Of a stretch of 64,000 bases of DNA, positions 38,562-47,722 are shown piece after piece. The translations under genes were made by a program, and so were the position numbers. Position 1 is the first letter of the stretch; every line of letters begins with the position of its first letter. The notes under the pieces are model-generated. The model ran no database searches and was not told where the DNA came from. It was given only the letters and a program-made list of their open reading frames with translations. Source of the stretch: Cyanobium sp. FGCU52 (GTDB lineage Bacteria > Cyanobacteriota > Cyanobacteriia > PCC-6307 > Cyanobiaceae); contig JANWUS010000006.1 in the NCBI GenBank assembly GCA_024958715.1, positions 98,965 through 162,964 on the forward strand, written 5' to 3'.

Positions 38562-39833
38562 TCAGGTGGTGTAATCGGCGTTGATGCGCACGTACTGATC
38601 CGAGAGGTCGCAGCCCCAGGCAGTGCCACCTCCGGGGCCATCACCGAGCTGCAGGCGGATCACCACGGTGTCGTCGGCCAGGTAGGCACCGGCCGCCCGC
38701 TCGCGCAGGTAGGTGCTGGCGGCGGGGCGGTCGAACGGCAGGGGCTGGCCGGCGGCCATCAGCTGGTGGTCACCGAGCCACAGGGCCACGGCGTCGGGGT
38801 CGAAGGCCACCCCGGCCCGGCCGGCGGCCGCCACGATCCGGCCCCAGTTCGGATCCCGGCCATGCACGGCGCACTTCACCAGCGACGAGCCGCAGACGGT
38901 GCGGGCGACGGCAATCGCGGCGGCATCGTCCGGGGCGCCCTCCACCCTCACCTCGATCAGGCAGGTGGCCCCCTCGCCGTCGCGGGCGATGGAGCGGGCC
39001 AGGTGCTGCGACACCGCCGTCAGGCCGGCCTCCAGCGCCTGCCAGTGCTCCGGGCCCAGGGGCTCGCCGGCGGCAAACGCCAGGAACGTGTCGTTGGTGC
39101 TGGTGTCGCCGTCCACCGTGATCGCGTTGAAGGAGCGGTCGACCGCCCGCCGCACCATCGCCTGCCACTCCAGGGGCGGCACGCCGGCATCGCAGCTGAG
39201 GTAGCCCAGCATCGTGGCCATGGCGGGGTGGATCATCCCCGAGCCCTTGGCCATGCCGCCGATGCGCACCCGCCGCCCGCCCAGGTCGGCCTCCAGGGCG
39301 ATCTGCTTGGCCACCAGGTCGGTGGTGAGGATCGCCTGGGCGGCCGCGGCCCCGCCCTCGGGAGAGAGGGCCGCCACCAGCGGATCCAGGCCCGCCGTGA
39401 GGGTGTCCATCGGGATCGGCACGCCGATCACGCCGGTGGAGCAGATCAGCACCTGCTGGTCCTCCAGCTCCAGCCGCCGCGCCAGGGCGGCGGTGGCGGC
39501 GAGGCTGTCGCTGCGGCCGCGCTCACCGGTGCAGGCGTTGGCCTGGCCCGAGTTGGTGAGCACCGCCCGGGCACGGCCGCCGGTGGCCGCCAGCCGCTCG
39601 GCGCACAGATCCACGCAGGCCGCCCGCACCCGGCTGAGGGTGAAGGTGCCGGCGCACACCGCCCCCTCGGGAGCCAGCAGCAGGGAAAGGTCGGGGTTGC
39701 CGGAGGGCTTGAGGCCGGCGGTGATGCCGGCGGCCAGGAATCCGGCCGGGGCGGTGAGGCCCCCGGCAATGGGCTGCCAGGCGGAGGCGGACGACGGCGC
39801 AGCGGTCACGGGGCAGGGCACGGATCGGCCCAT
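38562..39833 (-). CDS. argJ: Bifunctional ornithine acetyltransferase / N-acetylglutamate synthase
   Basis: 423 residues. ArgJ recycles the acetyl group in arginine synthesis. The autoproteolysis site that splits it into alpha and beta chains is in MATMLG, giving Thr207 as the new nucleophile. STGVIGVPIPMDTLTAGL, DGDTSTNDTFLAFA, GRDPNWGRIVAAAGRAGVAF and the C-terminal DLSDQYVRINADYTT are diagnostic. The length is normal; the first 15 residues are variable and the start could be slightly later. Confidence 0.97.
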   Translation of the reverse strand: MGRSVPCPVTAAPSSASAWQPIAGGLTAPAGFLAAGITAGLKPSGNPDLSLLLAPEGAVCAGTFTLSRVRAACVDLCAERLAATGGRARAVLTNSGQANACTGERGRSDSLAATAALARRLELEDQQVLICSTGVIGVPIPMDTLTAGLDPLVAALSPEGGAAAAQAILTTDLVAKQIALEADLGGRRVRIGGMAKGSGMIHPAMATMLGYLSCDAGVPPLEWQAMVRRAVDRSFNAITVDGDTSTNDTFLAFAAGEPLGPEHWQALEAGLTAVSQHLARSIARDGEGATCLIEVRVEGAPDDAAAIAVARTVCGSSLVKCAVHGRDPNWGRIVAAAGRAGVAFDPDAVALWLGDHQLMAAGQPLPFDRPAASTYLRERAAGAYLADDTVVIRLQLGDGPGGGTAWGCDLSDQYVRINADYTT

Positions 39834-39926
39834 CCTCTCGCCCCATGCCTTCGTGCCGCCCGCAGGCTGGCGGCCGCCCCGTTTCCTAGCCTGAAGCCGT
39901 CAATCGCCGTCCCGGAGCGACCGCCC

Positions 39927-40757
39927 ATGGACCGGCTCTGGCGGAAGGTGCGGGGCACCTTCATCGACGTGATCGAGTGGACGCACGACGAGGCGCCCGC
40001 CGCCGGCGGGGGAGCGGAGACCCTGGTGTGGCGCTTCGATCGCCAGGACGGCGCCATCCGCATGGGCGCCCAGCTGATCGTGCGCGAGGGGCAGTGGGCG
40101 GTGTTCGTGAGCGAGGGACGGATCGCCGATGGCTTCGGTCCGGGTCGCCACCGGCTCAGCACGCGCAACCTGCCGCTGCTCACCAGCCTCCTCTGCCTGC
40201 CCTACGGCTTCGAGAGCCCGTTCAAGGCGGAGGTCTACTTCGTGGCCATGCGCCTGTTCACCGATCTGCGCTGGGGCACCCGCCATCCGCTGATCGTGCG
40301 CGACCCGGAGTTCGGACCGGTGCGGCTGCGGGGCTTCGGCACCTACACCCTGCGGGTGAACGATCCCGGCTGGCTGGTGCGGGAGATCACGGGCAGCCAG
40401 GCCCATTTCGGGCTCGACGACATCCGTGAGCAGCTGCGCAATCTGATCGTGAGCCGCCTGGCCGATCTGCTGGGGAAGGCGGAGCACCCGATCACCGGCC
40501 TGGCCGGCCACTACGACGAGCTGGCCCGCGAGCTGCGGCTGCGGCTGGCGGAGGAGGTGCAGGAGTACGGCCTGGAGATGTCCTCCCTGCTGATCGAGAA
40601 CCTCACCCTGCCGCCGGAGGTGGAGGCGGCCCTCGACCGCAGCAGCAGCCGCGCCTTTGGCGGTGATCCCCTCCCGGGGAGCGCGGCGGGCAAACCACCC
40701 CTGCCCCCGCCGCTTTCGGCTCCGGCTCTGGCGCCTCCTTCGCAGGAACCGGCATGA
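39927..40757 (+). CDS. SPFH (band 7)-domain protein
   Basis: 276 residues. FIDVIEWTHDEAPA and RMGAQLIVREGQWAVFVSEG, then LYxGRHRLSTRN-like and RGFGTYTLRVNDPGWLVREI, match the YdjI/virion-core SPFH group of bacterial proteins. No membrane helix is visible. The C-terminus is Pro-rich. It is coupled by an ATGA overlap to a zinc-ribbon gene, a recurrent pairing for this group, whose role is unknown. It precedes coaE in a three-gene operon. Confidence 0.78.
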   Translation: MDRLWRKVRGTFIDVIEWTHDEAPAAGGGAETLVWRFDRQDGAIRMGAQLIVREGQWAVFVSEGRIADGFGPGRHRLSTRNLPLLTSLLCLPYGFESPFKAEVYFVAMRLFTDLRWGTRHPLIVRDPEFGPVRLRGFGTYTLRVNDPGWLVREITGSQAHFGLDDIREQLRNLIVSRLADLLGKAEHPITGLAGHYDELARELRLRLAEEVQEYGLEMSSLLIENLTLPPEVEAALDRSSSRAFGGDPLPGSAAGKPPLPPPLSAPALAPPSQEPA

Positions 40758-41440
40758 ACTGCACCTGCTGCGCGGCCCCGCTGACGGAGGGGGATCTGCA
40801 CTGCAGCTACTGCGGCAGCCGGGTGGACGTGGATCTGCAGGGCTGGGCGCGCGCCGGCAGCGACGGCTTCCGGCCCGATCTCCGCTGCCCGGAGGGCCAT
40901 GGCCCCCTGGAGACGATCCGGATCGGGGCGGCCGCCGACCTGCCCCTCGATCGCTGCCCCGGCTGCCTGGGGATGTTCCTGGAGCGCGGAGCGCTCGAGC
41001 AGCTGCTCAGCCAGGCGGTGGGGCCGGTGTGGGAGGTCGACACCCCCCTGCTGAACCGTCTGGCGGAAAGCCCCCGCAGCAGCCCGGGCCGCCTTCGCTA
41101 CCGGCCGTGTCCGGCCTGCGGCGAGCTGATGAACCGCAGCCTGTTCGGCCGGCGCAGCGGTGTGATCGTGGACCGCTGCCGCAGCCACGGCACCTGGCTG
41201 GATGCGGGCGAACTGCGGCAGCTGCTGGAGTGGACCCGGGCCGGTGGCGGCCTGCGCCATCAGGAACGGGAAGCCGAGGCCCGGGAAGTGGAGGAACGGC
41301 AGCGGCGGCGGGAGGCGGAGGAGCGCGCCGCGGCCCTGGCGGCCTTCGGCGGGACCGGGGCCGACGGCCCCTGGCGGTCGGGCCTGGAGGACGACCTGCT
41401 CGCCCAGCTGGGGAGGCTGCTGTGGGGGAACGGGAGATGA
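40754..41440 (+). CDS. Zinc-ribbon (TFIIB-type) protein
   Basis: 228 residues. The N-terminal ribbon CTCCAAPL / CSYCGSRV (Cys pairs) is followed by a second Cys set (CPEGHGPL, DRCPGCLGMFLERGALEQLL) and a third (CPACGELMN, CRSHGTWLDAGELRQLLEW), the zf-TFIIB pattern. After that come charged helices and a C-terminus. It is cytoplasmic. It overlaps both the SPFH gene and coaE by four bases, suggesting that it works with the SPFH protein, as in other bacteria where the two are neighbours. Confidence 0.75.
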   Translation: MNCTCCAAPLTEGDLHCSYCGSRVDVDLQGWARAGSDGFRPDLRCPEGHGPLETIRIGAAADLPLDRCPGCLGMFLERGALEQLLSQAVGPVWEVDTPLLNRLAESPRSSPGRLRYRPCPACGELMNRSLFGRRSGVIVDRCRSHGTWLDAGELRQLLEWTRAGGGLRHQEREAEAREVEERQRRREAEERAAALAAFGGTGADGPWRSGLEDDLLAQLGRLLWGNGR

Positions 41441-42099
41441 GCCGGCCGGCGCAGCGCCGCATCGGCCTCACCGGCGGGATCGCCACCGGCAAGAGCACGG
41501 TGGGGGCGCTGCTGGCGGCCCGGGGCCTGCCGGTGCTGGATGCGGATCAGTTCGCCCGCGAGGCCCTGGCGCCGGGCAGCGCCGGCGCCCGCCTGGCGCT
41601 GGCGCACTTCGGCGAACGGGTGCGGGCCACCGGCGCAGGGGACCTCCCCCAGCCGGCGATCGACCGCGGGGCCCTGGGCCGGATCGTGTTCGCCGACGCC
41701 GGCGAGCGGCGCTGGCTCGAGCAACTGGTGCATCCGCTGGTGCGGGCGCGCTTCGCCGCCGAACTGGAGCGGCTGCGGCAGAACCCGGTGGTGGTGCTGA
41801 TGATCCCGCTGCTGTTCGAGGCGGGGCTGGAGGGGCTCTGCAGCGATGTGTGGCTGGTGGACTGCTGCGAGCAGCAGCAGCTGCAGCGGCTGATGGGGCG
41901 CGAGGGGCTCGAGGAGGCCGAAGCCCGCCGGCGGATCGACGCCCAGTGGCCGCTGGCGCGCAAACGCGCCCTGGCCGACGTGGTGATCGACAACCGGGGC
42001 GACCGCGCCCAGCTGGCGGCAGCGGTGGAGCGAGCCCTCGGGCCGCAGCCCGGCGGCGTCAGCCGTTGCGGCCGGGCAGAGCCCGGAACCACTTCGTGA
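41437..42099 (+). CDS. coaE: Dephospho-CoA kinase
   Basis: 220 residues. It phosphorylates dephospho-CoA in the last step of CoA synthesis. P-loop IGLTGGIATGKSTVGALLA, VLDADQFAREAL, VVLMIPLLFEAGL and VVIDNRGD are characteristic. The last 40 bases overlap the convergent dioxygenase gene. It starts within the preceding stop (ATGA). Confidence 0.95.
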   Translation: MSRPAQRRIGLTGGIATGKSTVGALLAARGLPVLDADQFAREALAPGSAGARLALAHFGERVRATGAGDLPQPAIDRGALGRIVFADAGERRWLEQLVHPLVRARFAAELERLRQNPVVVLMIPLLFEAGLEGLCSDVWLVDCCEQQQLQRLMGREGLEEAEARRRIDAQWPLARKRALADVVIDNRGDRAQLAAAVERALGPQPGGVSRCGRAEPGTTS

Positions 42100-43543
42100 T
42101 CACGTACTTGAGGCCCTCCTCCACGGGCAGCGACTCGTGCAGGGTGGCCGGATTGGGGCTGCCGTCGGCGTGGAGATTGTTCCAGGCCAGGCCCATCCCT
42201 GGAACCGGTGTGAATGTGCGGCCCAGGTGCAGGAAGCGGGTCTGACCGCCCGCGCCAACCTGGTTGAGATAGACCATCACCGTCCAGGTCCGCTGCCCCC
42301 CGAGCGCGGTGTGTTCGATGAACTCCCGGCTGCCGGGCTCGAACCAGTCCGTGTGGGCCCGGAAGTACTGCCCCCTGTCGTAGCGCTGGCCCTGGAGGGG
42401 CTCCGAGAAGGTGGGATCCACCCCGATCAGGGCGGCCAGGCGGGTCTCGAGAACGCCGATCAGGGGCGCATCCAGATCGCGCAAGTGACAGGTGCGGCTG
42501 GTGCGGTAGTCCCCCGGTCCGATCGTGACGGTGGAGGGCTGCAGGGAGCTGTCGATGAGGTGGATCAGCCCTTCGCACTCCTGGGCCGAGAGAAGATCCG
42601 GGATCTCGTACACCTGCGCCAGGGGGGTGTCGAGCCGCCAGGCCCGGGGGTGGTGCTCCGTCCGGGTCAGAGGTGCCTCGTGGAGGCCCTGAACACTCAG
42701 GCCGGGAAGAGCTTGCCCCCGTGGCGCAGCCTGCAACAGGCGCGCCACCGCATCGGCGTCGAGCCCCTCGGCCAGGGCCCGGGCACCCAGGGCAGCCGGA
42801 TCACAACCGCGGCTCAGGTTCGTGAGCAGCCAGTCGCGCCAGGCCGGCGCCAGCTCGGCCTCCTCGAGGGCAGGCGCAGGAACCTGCCACTCCGCCAGGG
42901 CCGTCTCAAGGCTGGGGTATTTGCAGCGCATGCCCCGGAGCGGAGTTGAATCCCAGCCCCGCGGCCGCCAGTGGAAATAGAGATTGCGGTAGTGCTCCCC
43001 CTGGAAGGGCACCAGACGGCCATGGGGGCAGAGACTCTCATAGAAGAGAACCGTGCCCGGCTCGAAGAACACCTGATGGTGCCGGCCGTCGTGATCGATG
43101 AAGTCGAGTGGCCAGCGAACCTCCGAGCGATCTTCCACATGCACGATGCAGCTGATCACGTGCGTGTCGATCCGGTCGCGATGCAGGTGCAGCACGCATC
43201 CGCGGCCATAGCTGCGGATGCCGTAGCCCCAGGTGGGCTCCAGCTCACAGCCGGCCCACGCCTCGATCATGGGCGTGAGGACCGCATAGAAGCGCTCGTA
43301 GAGCGCCTGGCTCATGGGAGCGTGGCCAATCGAGGGCTGCACGCCGCTGGAGGCGGAAATGCCCCCGATCACGGCGTGACCGTAGTCGCTGTCGTAGACA
43401 GGGACCTCAGGCACCGGCTCGAAGGTGAGGCCGGCCACCTCGGCCTCAAGGGCCAGGCGGAGCTCAGGCGGCAGGGGGAAGAGGCCGAAAGGCTCGGGGG
43501 CGAAACGCGGAGGCTGGATCCGGGCGTCGGAGGGGAGATTCAT
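42059..43543 (-). CDS. Tandem two-domain 2-oxoglutarate/Fe(II) oxygenase
   Basis: 494 residues with two double-stranded beta-helix domains. Domain 1 (about 1-200) has H121-X-D123 in VLHLHRDRIDTHV, the distal His174 in CPHGRL and Arg186 in HYRNLYFHW. Domain 2 (about 310-490), prolyl 4-hydroxylase type, has H397-X-D399 in YFRAHTDWFE, His469 in ATLHESLP and Lys479 in GLKYVITKWF. A helical linker of about 40 residues (ALAEGLDADAVARLLQAA) lies between. Both domains keep their metal ligands, so both may be active. The protein substrate is unknown. It overlaps coaE by 41 bases in convergent orientation. Confidence 0.88.
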   Translation of the reverse strand: MNLPSDARIQPPRFAPEPFGLFPLPPELRLALEAEVAGLTFEPVPEVPVYDSDYGHAVIGGISASSGVQPSIGHAPMSQALYERFYAVLTPMIEAWAGCELEPTWGYGIRSYGRGCVLHLHRDRIDTHVISCIVHVEDRSEVRWPLDFIDHDGRHHQVFFEPGTVLFYESLCPHGRLVPFQGEHYRNLYFHWRPRGWDSTPLRGMRCKYPSLETALAEWQVPAPALEEAELAPAWRDWLLTNLSRGCDPAALGARALAEGLDADAVARLLQAAPRGQALPGLSVQGLHEAPLTRTEHHPRAWRLDTPLAQVYEIPDLLSAQECEGLIHLIDSSLQPSTVTIGPGDYRTSRTCHLRDLDAPLIGVLETRLAALIGVDPTFSEPLQGQRYDRGQYFRAHTDWFEPGSREFIEHTALGGQRTWTVMVYLNQVGAGGQTRFLHLGRTFTPVPGMGLAWNNLHADGSPNPATLHESLPVEEGLKYVITKWFRALPGRNG

Positions 43544-43577
43544 CGCGATCGGATGGTGCCGCGGCAGGAAACTGCGC

Positions 43578-45080
43578 TCAGCCCTTCAGCTTCTGGCTGA
43601 GGATCTGGTTCGCCATCTTCGGGTCGGCCCGGCCGCCGGTGCGCTTCATCAGCTGCCCGACGAAGAAGCCCTGAAGCTTGGTCTTGCCACCGCGGAAGGC
43701 CTCCACCTCCTCGGGATGGGCCGCCAGCAGTTCCTCCACCACGGCGATGATCGCGGCCGGATCGCTGATCATCCCCAGCCCCTTGGCCTCCACGATCGCC
43801 CTGGGCGAACCGCCTTTCTCCAGCAGCTCGGGAAGGATCTCCTTGGCGATCTTGCCGCTGATGGTGCCGCTCTCGATCAGCTGCACCATCTCGGCCAGCT
43901 GGGCCGGCCGCAGGGGCAGCTCGGCGATCGGCAGCCGGTTGGCGTTCACATGGGCGGCGATGTCGCCCGTAACCCAGTTGGCCACCGCCTTGGGGTCGCC
44001 ACCGGCCGCCACCGCCGCCTCGAAGTACTCGGCCATGGGGCGCTCGTCGGTGAGCACGCGGGCGTCGTAGATCGAGAGGCCCAGCTCCTCGGCGTAGCGA
44101 TGGCGCTTGGCGGCGGGCAGCTCGGGCAGCTCGGAGCGCCAGGCCTCGCGCTGCTCGGCGCTCACCTCGATCGGGCCCAGATCAGGTTCGGGGAAGTAGC
44201 GGTAGTCGCTGCTGCCCTCCTTGGAGCGCATGCTCTTGGTGAGCTGCTTGCCCTCATCCCAGAGGCGGGTTTCCTGCACCACAGGCTCGCCGGCCTCGTA
44301 GGCCTTGATCTGCCGCTGGATCTCGTACTCGCAGGCCTTCTGGATGGCGGAGAAGGAGTTCATGTTCTTGATCTCCACCTTCGTGCCGAAGGGCGCATCG
44401 GGCCCCCGCCGCACCGAGATGTTCACATCGCAGCGCAGCGAGCCCTCCTGCATGTTGCCGTCGGAGACGCCGAGATAGCGCATGATGCGGCGGATCTCGG
44501 AGGCGTATTCCGCCGCCTCCCGCCCCGTGCGCAGATCCGGCTTGCTGACGATCTCGGCCAGGGCCACGCCGGCCCGGTTGTAATCCACCAGCGAATGGGT
44601 GGAGCCGGCCAGGCGGTCGCTGCCGGCGTGCACCAGCTTGCCGGCGTCCTCCTCCATGTGCAGACGCTCGATGCCGATCCGCTTGAGGTAGGTGTCCTTG
44701 CCCTTCTCGGCCACCTCCACCTCGATCCAGCCGTCCTCGGCGATCGGCTCGTCGTACTGGGAGATCTGGTAGTTCTTGGGCAAATCGGGATAGAAGTACT
44801 GCTTGCGGTCGAACTTGCTGTGCTCGGCCACCTTCAGGTTCAGGGCCAGTGCCGCCTTCACGGCATACTCCAGCACCTTGCGGTTGAGCACCGGCAGGGT
44901 GCCCGGCAGCCCGCACACCACCGGATCGATGTGGGTGTTGGGGTCGTCGCCGAAGGCGGTGGAGGCGCTGGTGAAGATCTTGCTGGCGGTGCCCAGCTGC
45001 ACGTGGGTCTCCAGGCCGATCACGGCTTCCCAGGCCCCATCGCTCGCCGGAGCGGCGTTGGCAGACCCCTTCTGTGCCAT
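43578..45080 (-). CDS. gatB: Aspartyl/glutamyl-tRNA amidotransferase subunit B
   Basis: 500 residues. GatB amidates misacylated Glu-tRNAGln and Asp-tRNAAsn with GatA and GatC. AVIGLETHVQLGTASKIFTS, GLPGTLPVLNRK, RKQYFYPDLPKNYQISQYD, DYNRAGVALAEIVSKPDLRT and the C-terminal YqeY-type helical tail (LPELLEKGGSPRAIVEAKGL) are present. gatA and gatC are not in the window. Confidence 0.97.
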   Translation of the reverse strand: MAQKGSANAAPASDGAWEAVIGLETHVQLGTASKIFTSASTAFGDDPNTHIDPVVCGLPGTLPVLNRKVLEYAVKAALALNLKVAEHSKFDRKQYFYPDLPKNYQISQYDEPIAEDGWIEVEVAEKGKDTYLKRIGIERLHMEEDAGKLVHAGSDRLAGSTHSLVDYNRAGVALAEIVSKPDLRTGREAAEYASEIRRIMRYLGVSDGNMQEGSLRCDVNISVRRGPDAPFGTKVEIKNMNSFSAIQKACEYEIQRQIKAYEAGEPVVQETRLWDEGKQLTKSMRSKEGSSDYRYFPEPDLGPIEVSAEQREAWRSELPELPAAKRHRYAEELGLSIYDARVLTDERPMAEYFEAAVAAGGDPKAVANWVTGDIAAHVNANRLPIAELPLRPAQLAEMVQLIESGTISGKIAKEILPELLEKGGSPRAIVEAKGLGMISDPAAIIAVVEELLAAHPEEVEAFRGGKTKLQGFFVGQLMKRTGGRADPKMANQILSQKLKG

Positions 45081-45110
45081 GGACGGTGCCGGTCAGATCG
45101 AAGGGCGATC

Positions 45111-46481
45111 CTATGGGAGCGGGGCGGCGGGGGCCGGGCCGGGGAGAGCGTCGCCGCTGAGGCCGAGGCTGCGACACACCCAGGGGAGGCTGAGCCCCTG
45201 CAGCAACAGGTTGATCGCCACCACGGTGAACACGATCCCTTCGACCTTGCCGGCCAGGGTTTCGGCCACGTCTGGGCTGAGGCCGATCACCAACGGGATC
45301 TGATGCAGCATCTCCAGGGCGAGGGCCAGGGGCACGGCGCCGCGCAGACCGCACCAGGCCACCAGCAGAGACTCCCGCAGGCTGAAGGGGGAGAGGGGCT
45401 GGAAGGCAAGCACGCTCAGCGGCCGGGCCACCAGCATCATCGCCAGGGCCACCAACACCCCGGTAGGGATCACGGGCAGCAGCTGAGAAAGGCTGGTGGC
45501 GAGCCCGAACACCAGAAAGATCATCACTTCCATCAGGGTGTTGAAGGGCGCCAGCACATCGCGCAGGGCCACGGGACTGATCTCCGGGTTGGCGTAGGTG
45601 TGGTTGGCGAGGAACAGCCCGGTGACATAGGCGGAGAGGAAGCCAGAGCCACCAAGGATCGTGGAGGCGCCATAGGCGATGGCGGCAAAGGCGAGCGAGA
45701 AGAGCAGCAGCTGCTCGCGCAGCTGCACCAGGCGGTTGAGACAGAAGCGGCAGACGTAACCCAGCACGACACCGATCAGCACGCCGGAGCCGATGTTCTG
45801 AATGAACAGGCGGGCCTCTTCGAGCAGAAGTCGGTCCGGCGCGACACCGGTCTTGCTGACCAGGCCCAGCACCACGCCGAGAAACAGAATCGCCGTGGGA
45901 TCGTTGAGCGACGACTCGAACTCCAGCAGGTGGCGCAGCCTGGAGGGCATGCGGTCGCGCACCTGCTCCAGCACGCTCAGGGTGGCGCCGGCATCGGTGG
46001 AGCCCAGGCAGGCGGCGATCAGCATGGCCACAGCCAGAGGGATGGGCCCGTCGCCAACCTGGATGCCGGGAGAGGTGAACGTGAGCGCAGCCCAGATCAT
46101 CAGGCCCAGCAACAGGGAGGAGAGCACCACCCCACCGATCGCCAGCACCAGCCCGTATTCCAGGAAGCCGCGGATCGTGCGCAGCCTGGTCTGCAGCCCG
46201 GCATAGAACAGGAGCATCGACAGCCCCAAGGTGTGCATGTTGGCGATCGTGGTGGGATGGAACAGGGCATAGCGCTCGGGCACCAGCAGCCCGAACAGCA
46301 GCACGCCGAGGATCGCCGGGGTACCGAGCCGCACCGAGAAGCGGCGGATCGCCAGGGTGGCCACCAGCAGCAGGCCGATCACGACCAGCACCACCGGCAG
46401 CGGCTGGCCATGGACCAGCAGGGTAGGAGCGCCGTCCTCCGCCGATGCGGTAGCCAGAAGGAGCGGCAGCGCACCCGACAT
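45111..46481 (-). CDS. Monovalent cation:proton antiporter (CPA1/NhaP type)
   Basis: 456 residues, about 12 membrane helices. LGTPAILGVLLFGLLVPERY, STDAGATLSVLEQ, the ion-binding FESSLNDPTAILFLGVVLG (Asn-Asp pair) and CGLRGAVPLALALEML are the CPA1/NhaP-CvrA hallmarks. No C-terminal TrkA domain is visible, unlike CvrA. It exchanges Na+ or K+ for protons across the plasma or thylakoid membrane. The stop is 30 bases from gatB. Confidence 0.88.
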   Translation of the reverse strand: MSGALPLLLATASAEDGAPTLLVHGQPLPVVLVVIGLLLVATLAIRRFSVRLGTPAILGVLLFGLLVPERYALFHPTTIANMHTLGLSMLLFYAGLQTRLRTIRGFLEYGLVLAIGGVVLSSLLLGLMIWAALTFTSPGIQVGDGPIPLAVAMLIAACLGSTDAGATLSVLEQVRDRMPSRLRHLLEFESSLNDPTAILFLGVVLGLVSKTGVAPDRLLLEEARLFIQNIGSGVLIGVVLGYVCRFCLNRLVQLREQLLLFSLAFAAIAYGASTILGGSGFLSAYVTGLFLANHTYANPEISPVALRDVLAPFNTLMEVMIFLVFGLATSLSQLLPVIPTGVLVALAMMLVARPLSVLAFQPLSPFSLRESLLVAWCGLRGAVPLALALEMLHQIPLVIGLSPDVAETLAGKVEGIVFTVVAINLLLQGLSLPWVCRSLGLSGDALPGPAPAAPLP

Positions 46482-46539
46482 CGGCCTTGGTCGACATTGG
46501 GGGCGATCCTATGGGGACTCGCCGGTCGGAACCGGAGCG

Positions 46540-47673
46540 ATGCGCCAGGCTGATCCGTTGCTGATTCTCGGTGGGGGCCTGATCGGCCTGGCGCTGGCCC
46601 ATGGGCTGGCGCGCCGTGGCGTGGCGGTGCGGGTGCTCAGCCGTCGGCGCAGCGAGGCGGCCGGCTTCGTGGCAGCAGGGATGCTGGCGCCCCATGCCGA
46701 GGGCCTGACGGGGGATCTACTGGCCCTTGGCCAGCGGTCGCTGGCGCTGGTGCCGGCCTGGGTCGCCGCGATCGAAGCCGACAGCGGGCTCGCCTGCGGC
46801 CTGCGCCCTTGCGGCATCGTGGTGCCCTTCGTCACCGCGGCTCAGCGCGACGCCTACCCCACCGCCGCCTGGGGCGAGGCCCTCGACCGGGCAGGCCTGG
46901 AGCTGGAGGTGCCGGGCATCGGGGCCACCTGGCAGGCGGGCCTGCTCTTCCACCAGGACGGCCAGATCGACAACCGCCGCCAGCTGATGCGCGCCCTGGA
47001 ACGGGCCTGCGTGCAGCGGGGGGTGGCGTTCGAGGAAGGCGCGGAGGTGGTGGAGCTGCTGACCGCCGACGGGAATGGCGTCCCCCCGCGGTTGGCGGGG
47101 GTGCGGCTGCGGCGGGCCGATGGCGGCGACCATGTTCTGGAAGCCACGCAGGCGGTGCTCACCTGTGGCGCCTGGAGCGCGCAGCTGCTGCCGGGGCTGC
47201 CGGTGTTCCCGGTGAAGGGGCAGATGCTGTCGCTGCAGGGGCCCCGCGACGCGCTGAAGCGGGTGGTGTTCGGCCCCGGCACCTACCTGGTGCCCCGTGA
47301 GGATGGGCTGGTGGTGGTGGGCGCCACCAGCGAGCCGGCGGCCGGCTTCCGCGAAGGTCTCACCCCCGATGGCCAGCGCACCCTGCAGGACGGCATCGCC
47401 TCGCTGCTGCCGGAGGCCACGGGCTGGCCACCGATGGAACGCTGGTGGGGCTTCCGGCCCTGCACGCCGGACGAAGGCCCCCTGCTGGGCCCCGGCCCGC
47501 TGGAGGGCCTCACCCTGGCCTGCGGCCATCACCGGAACGGCGTGCTGCTGGCCGCGATCACCGCGGAACTGATCGGCAGCGCCCTGGCCGGAAGCCCCGG
47601 CAGCAAGGAGGCGCCGGCAACGGAGCGGCTGCGTCAGGCGTTCCGTCGTGAGCGGTTCGCATCGGAATCGTGA
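46540..47673 (+). CDS. thiO: Glycine oxidase ThiO-like FAD oxidoreductase
   Basis: 377 residues from the ATG at 46540. The dinucleotide fold is LLILGGGLIGLALAHGLARRG, followed by AGFVAAGMLAPHAEG (DAO-family active-site loop), PVKGQMLSLQGP, VPREDGLVVVGATSE and GFRPCTPDEGPLLGPGP. ThiO makes the iminoglycine used to build the thiazole of thiamine. Related D-amino-acid oxidases cannot be fully excluded. The frame extends upstream to 46357, antisense to the antiporter, and that extension is rejected. Confidence 0.88.
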   Translation: MRQADPLLILGGGLIGLALAHGLARRGVAVRVLSRRRSEAAGFVAAGMLAPHAEGLTGDLLALGQRSLALVPAWVAAIEADSGLACGLRPCGIVVPFVTAAQRDAYPTAAWGEALDRAGLELEVPGIGATWQAGLLFHQDGQIDNRRQLMRALERACVQRGVAFEEGAEVVELLTADGNGVPPRLAGVRLRRADGGDHVLEATQAVLTCGAWSAQLLPGLPVFPVKGQMLSLQGPRDALKRVVFGPGTYLVPREDGLVVVGATSEPAAGFREGLTPDGQRTLQDGIASLLPEATGWPPMERWWGFRPCTPDEGPLLGPGPLEGLTLACGHHRNGVLLAAITAELIGSALAGSPGSKEAPATERLRQAFRRERFASES

Positions 47674-47722
47674 AGAGTCCCAGTGGGGGCGGCATCATGC
47701 AGAGGCTCCCGTCGTAACGCCG

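Noticed and set aside
43425..46553. Very long plus-strand open frame of about 1040 codons
   Set aside because: It is antisense to gatB and the antiporter, which have full family motifs, and its translation is low-complexity. It is a GC-rich shadow.
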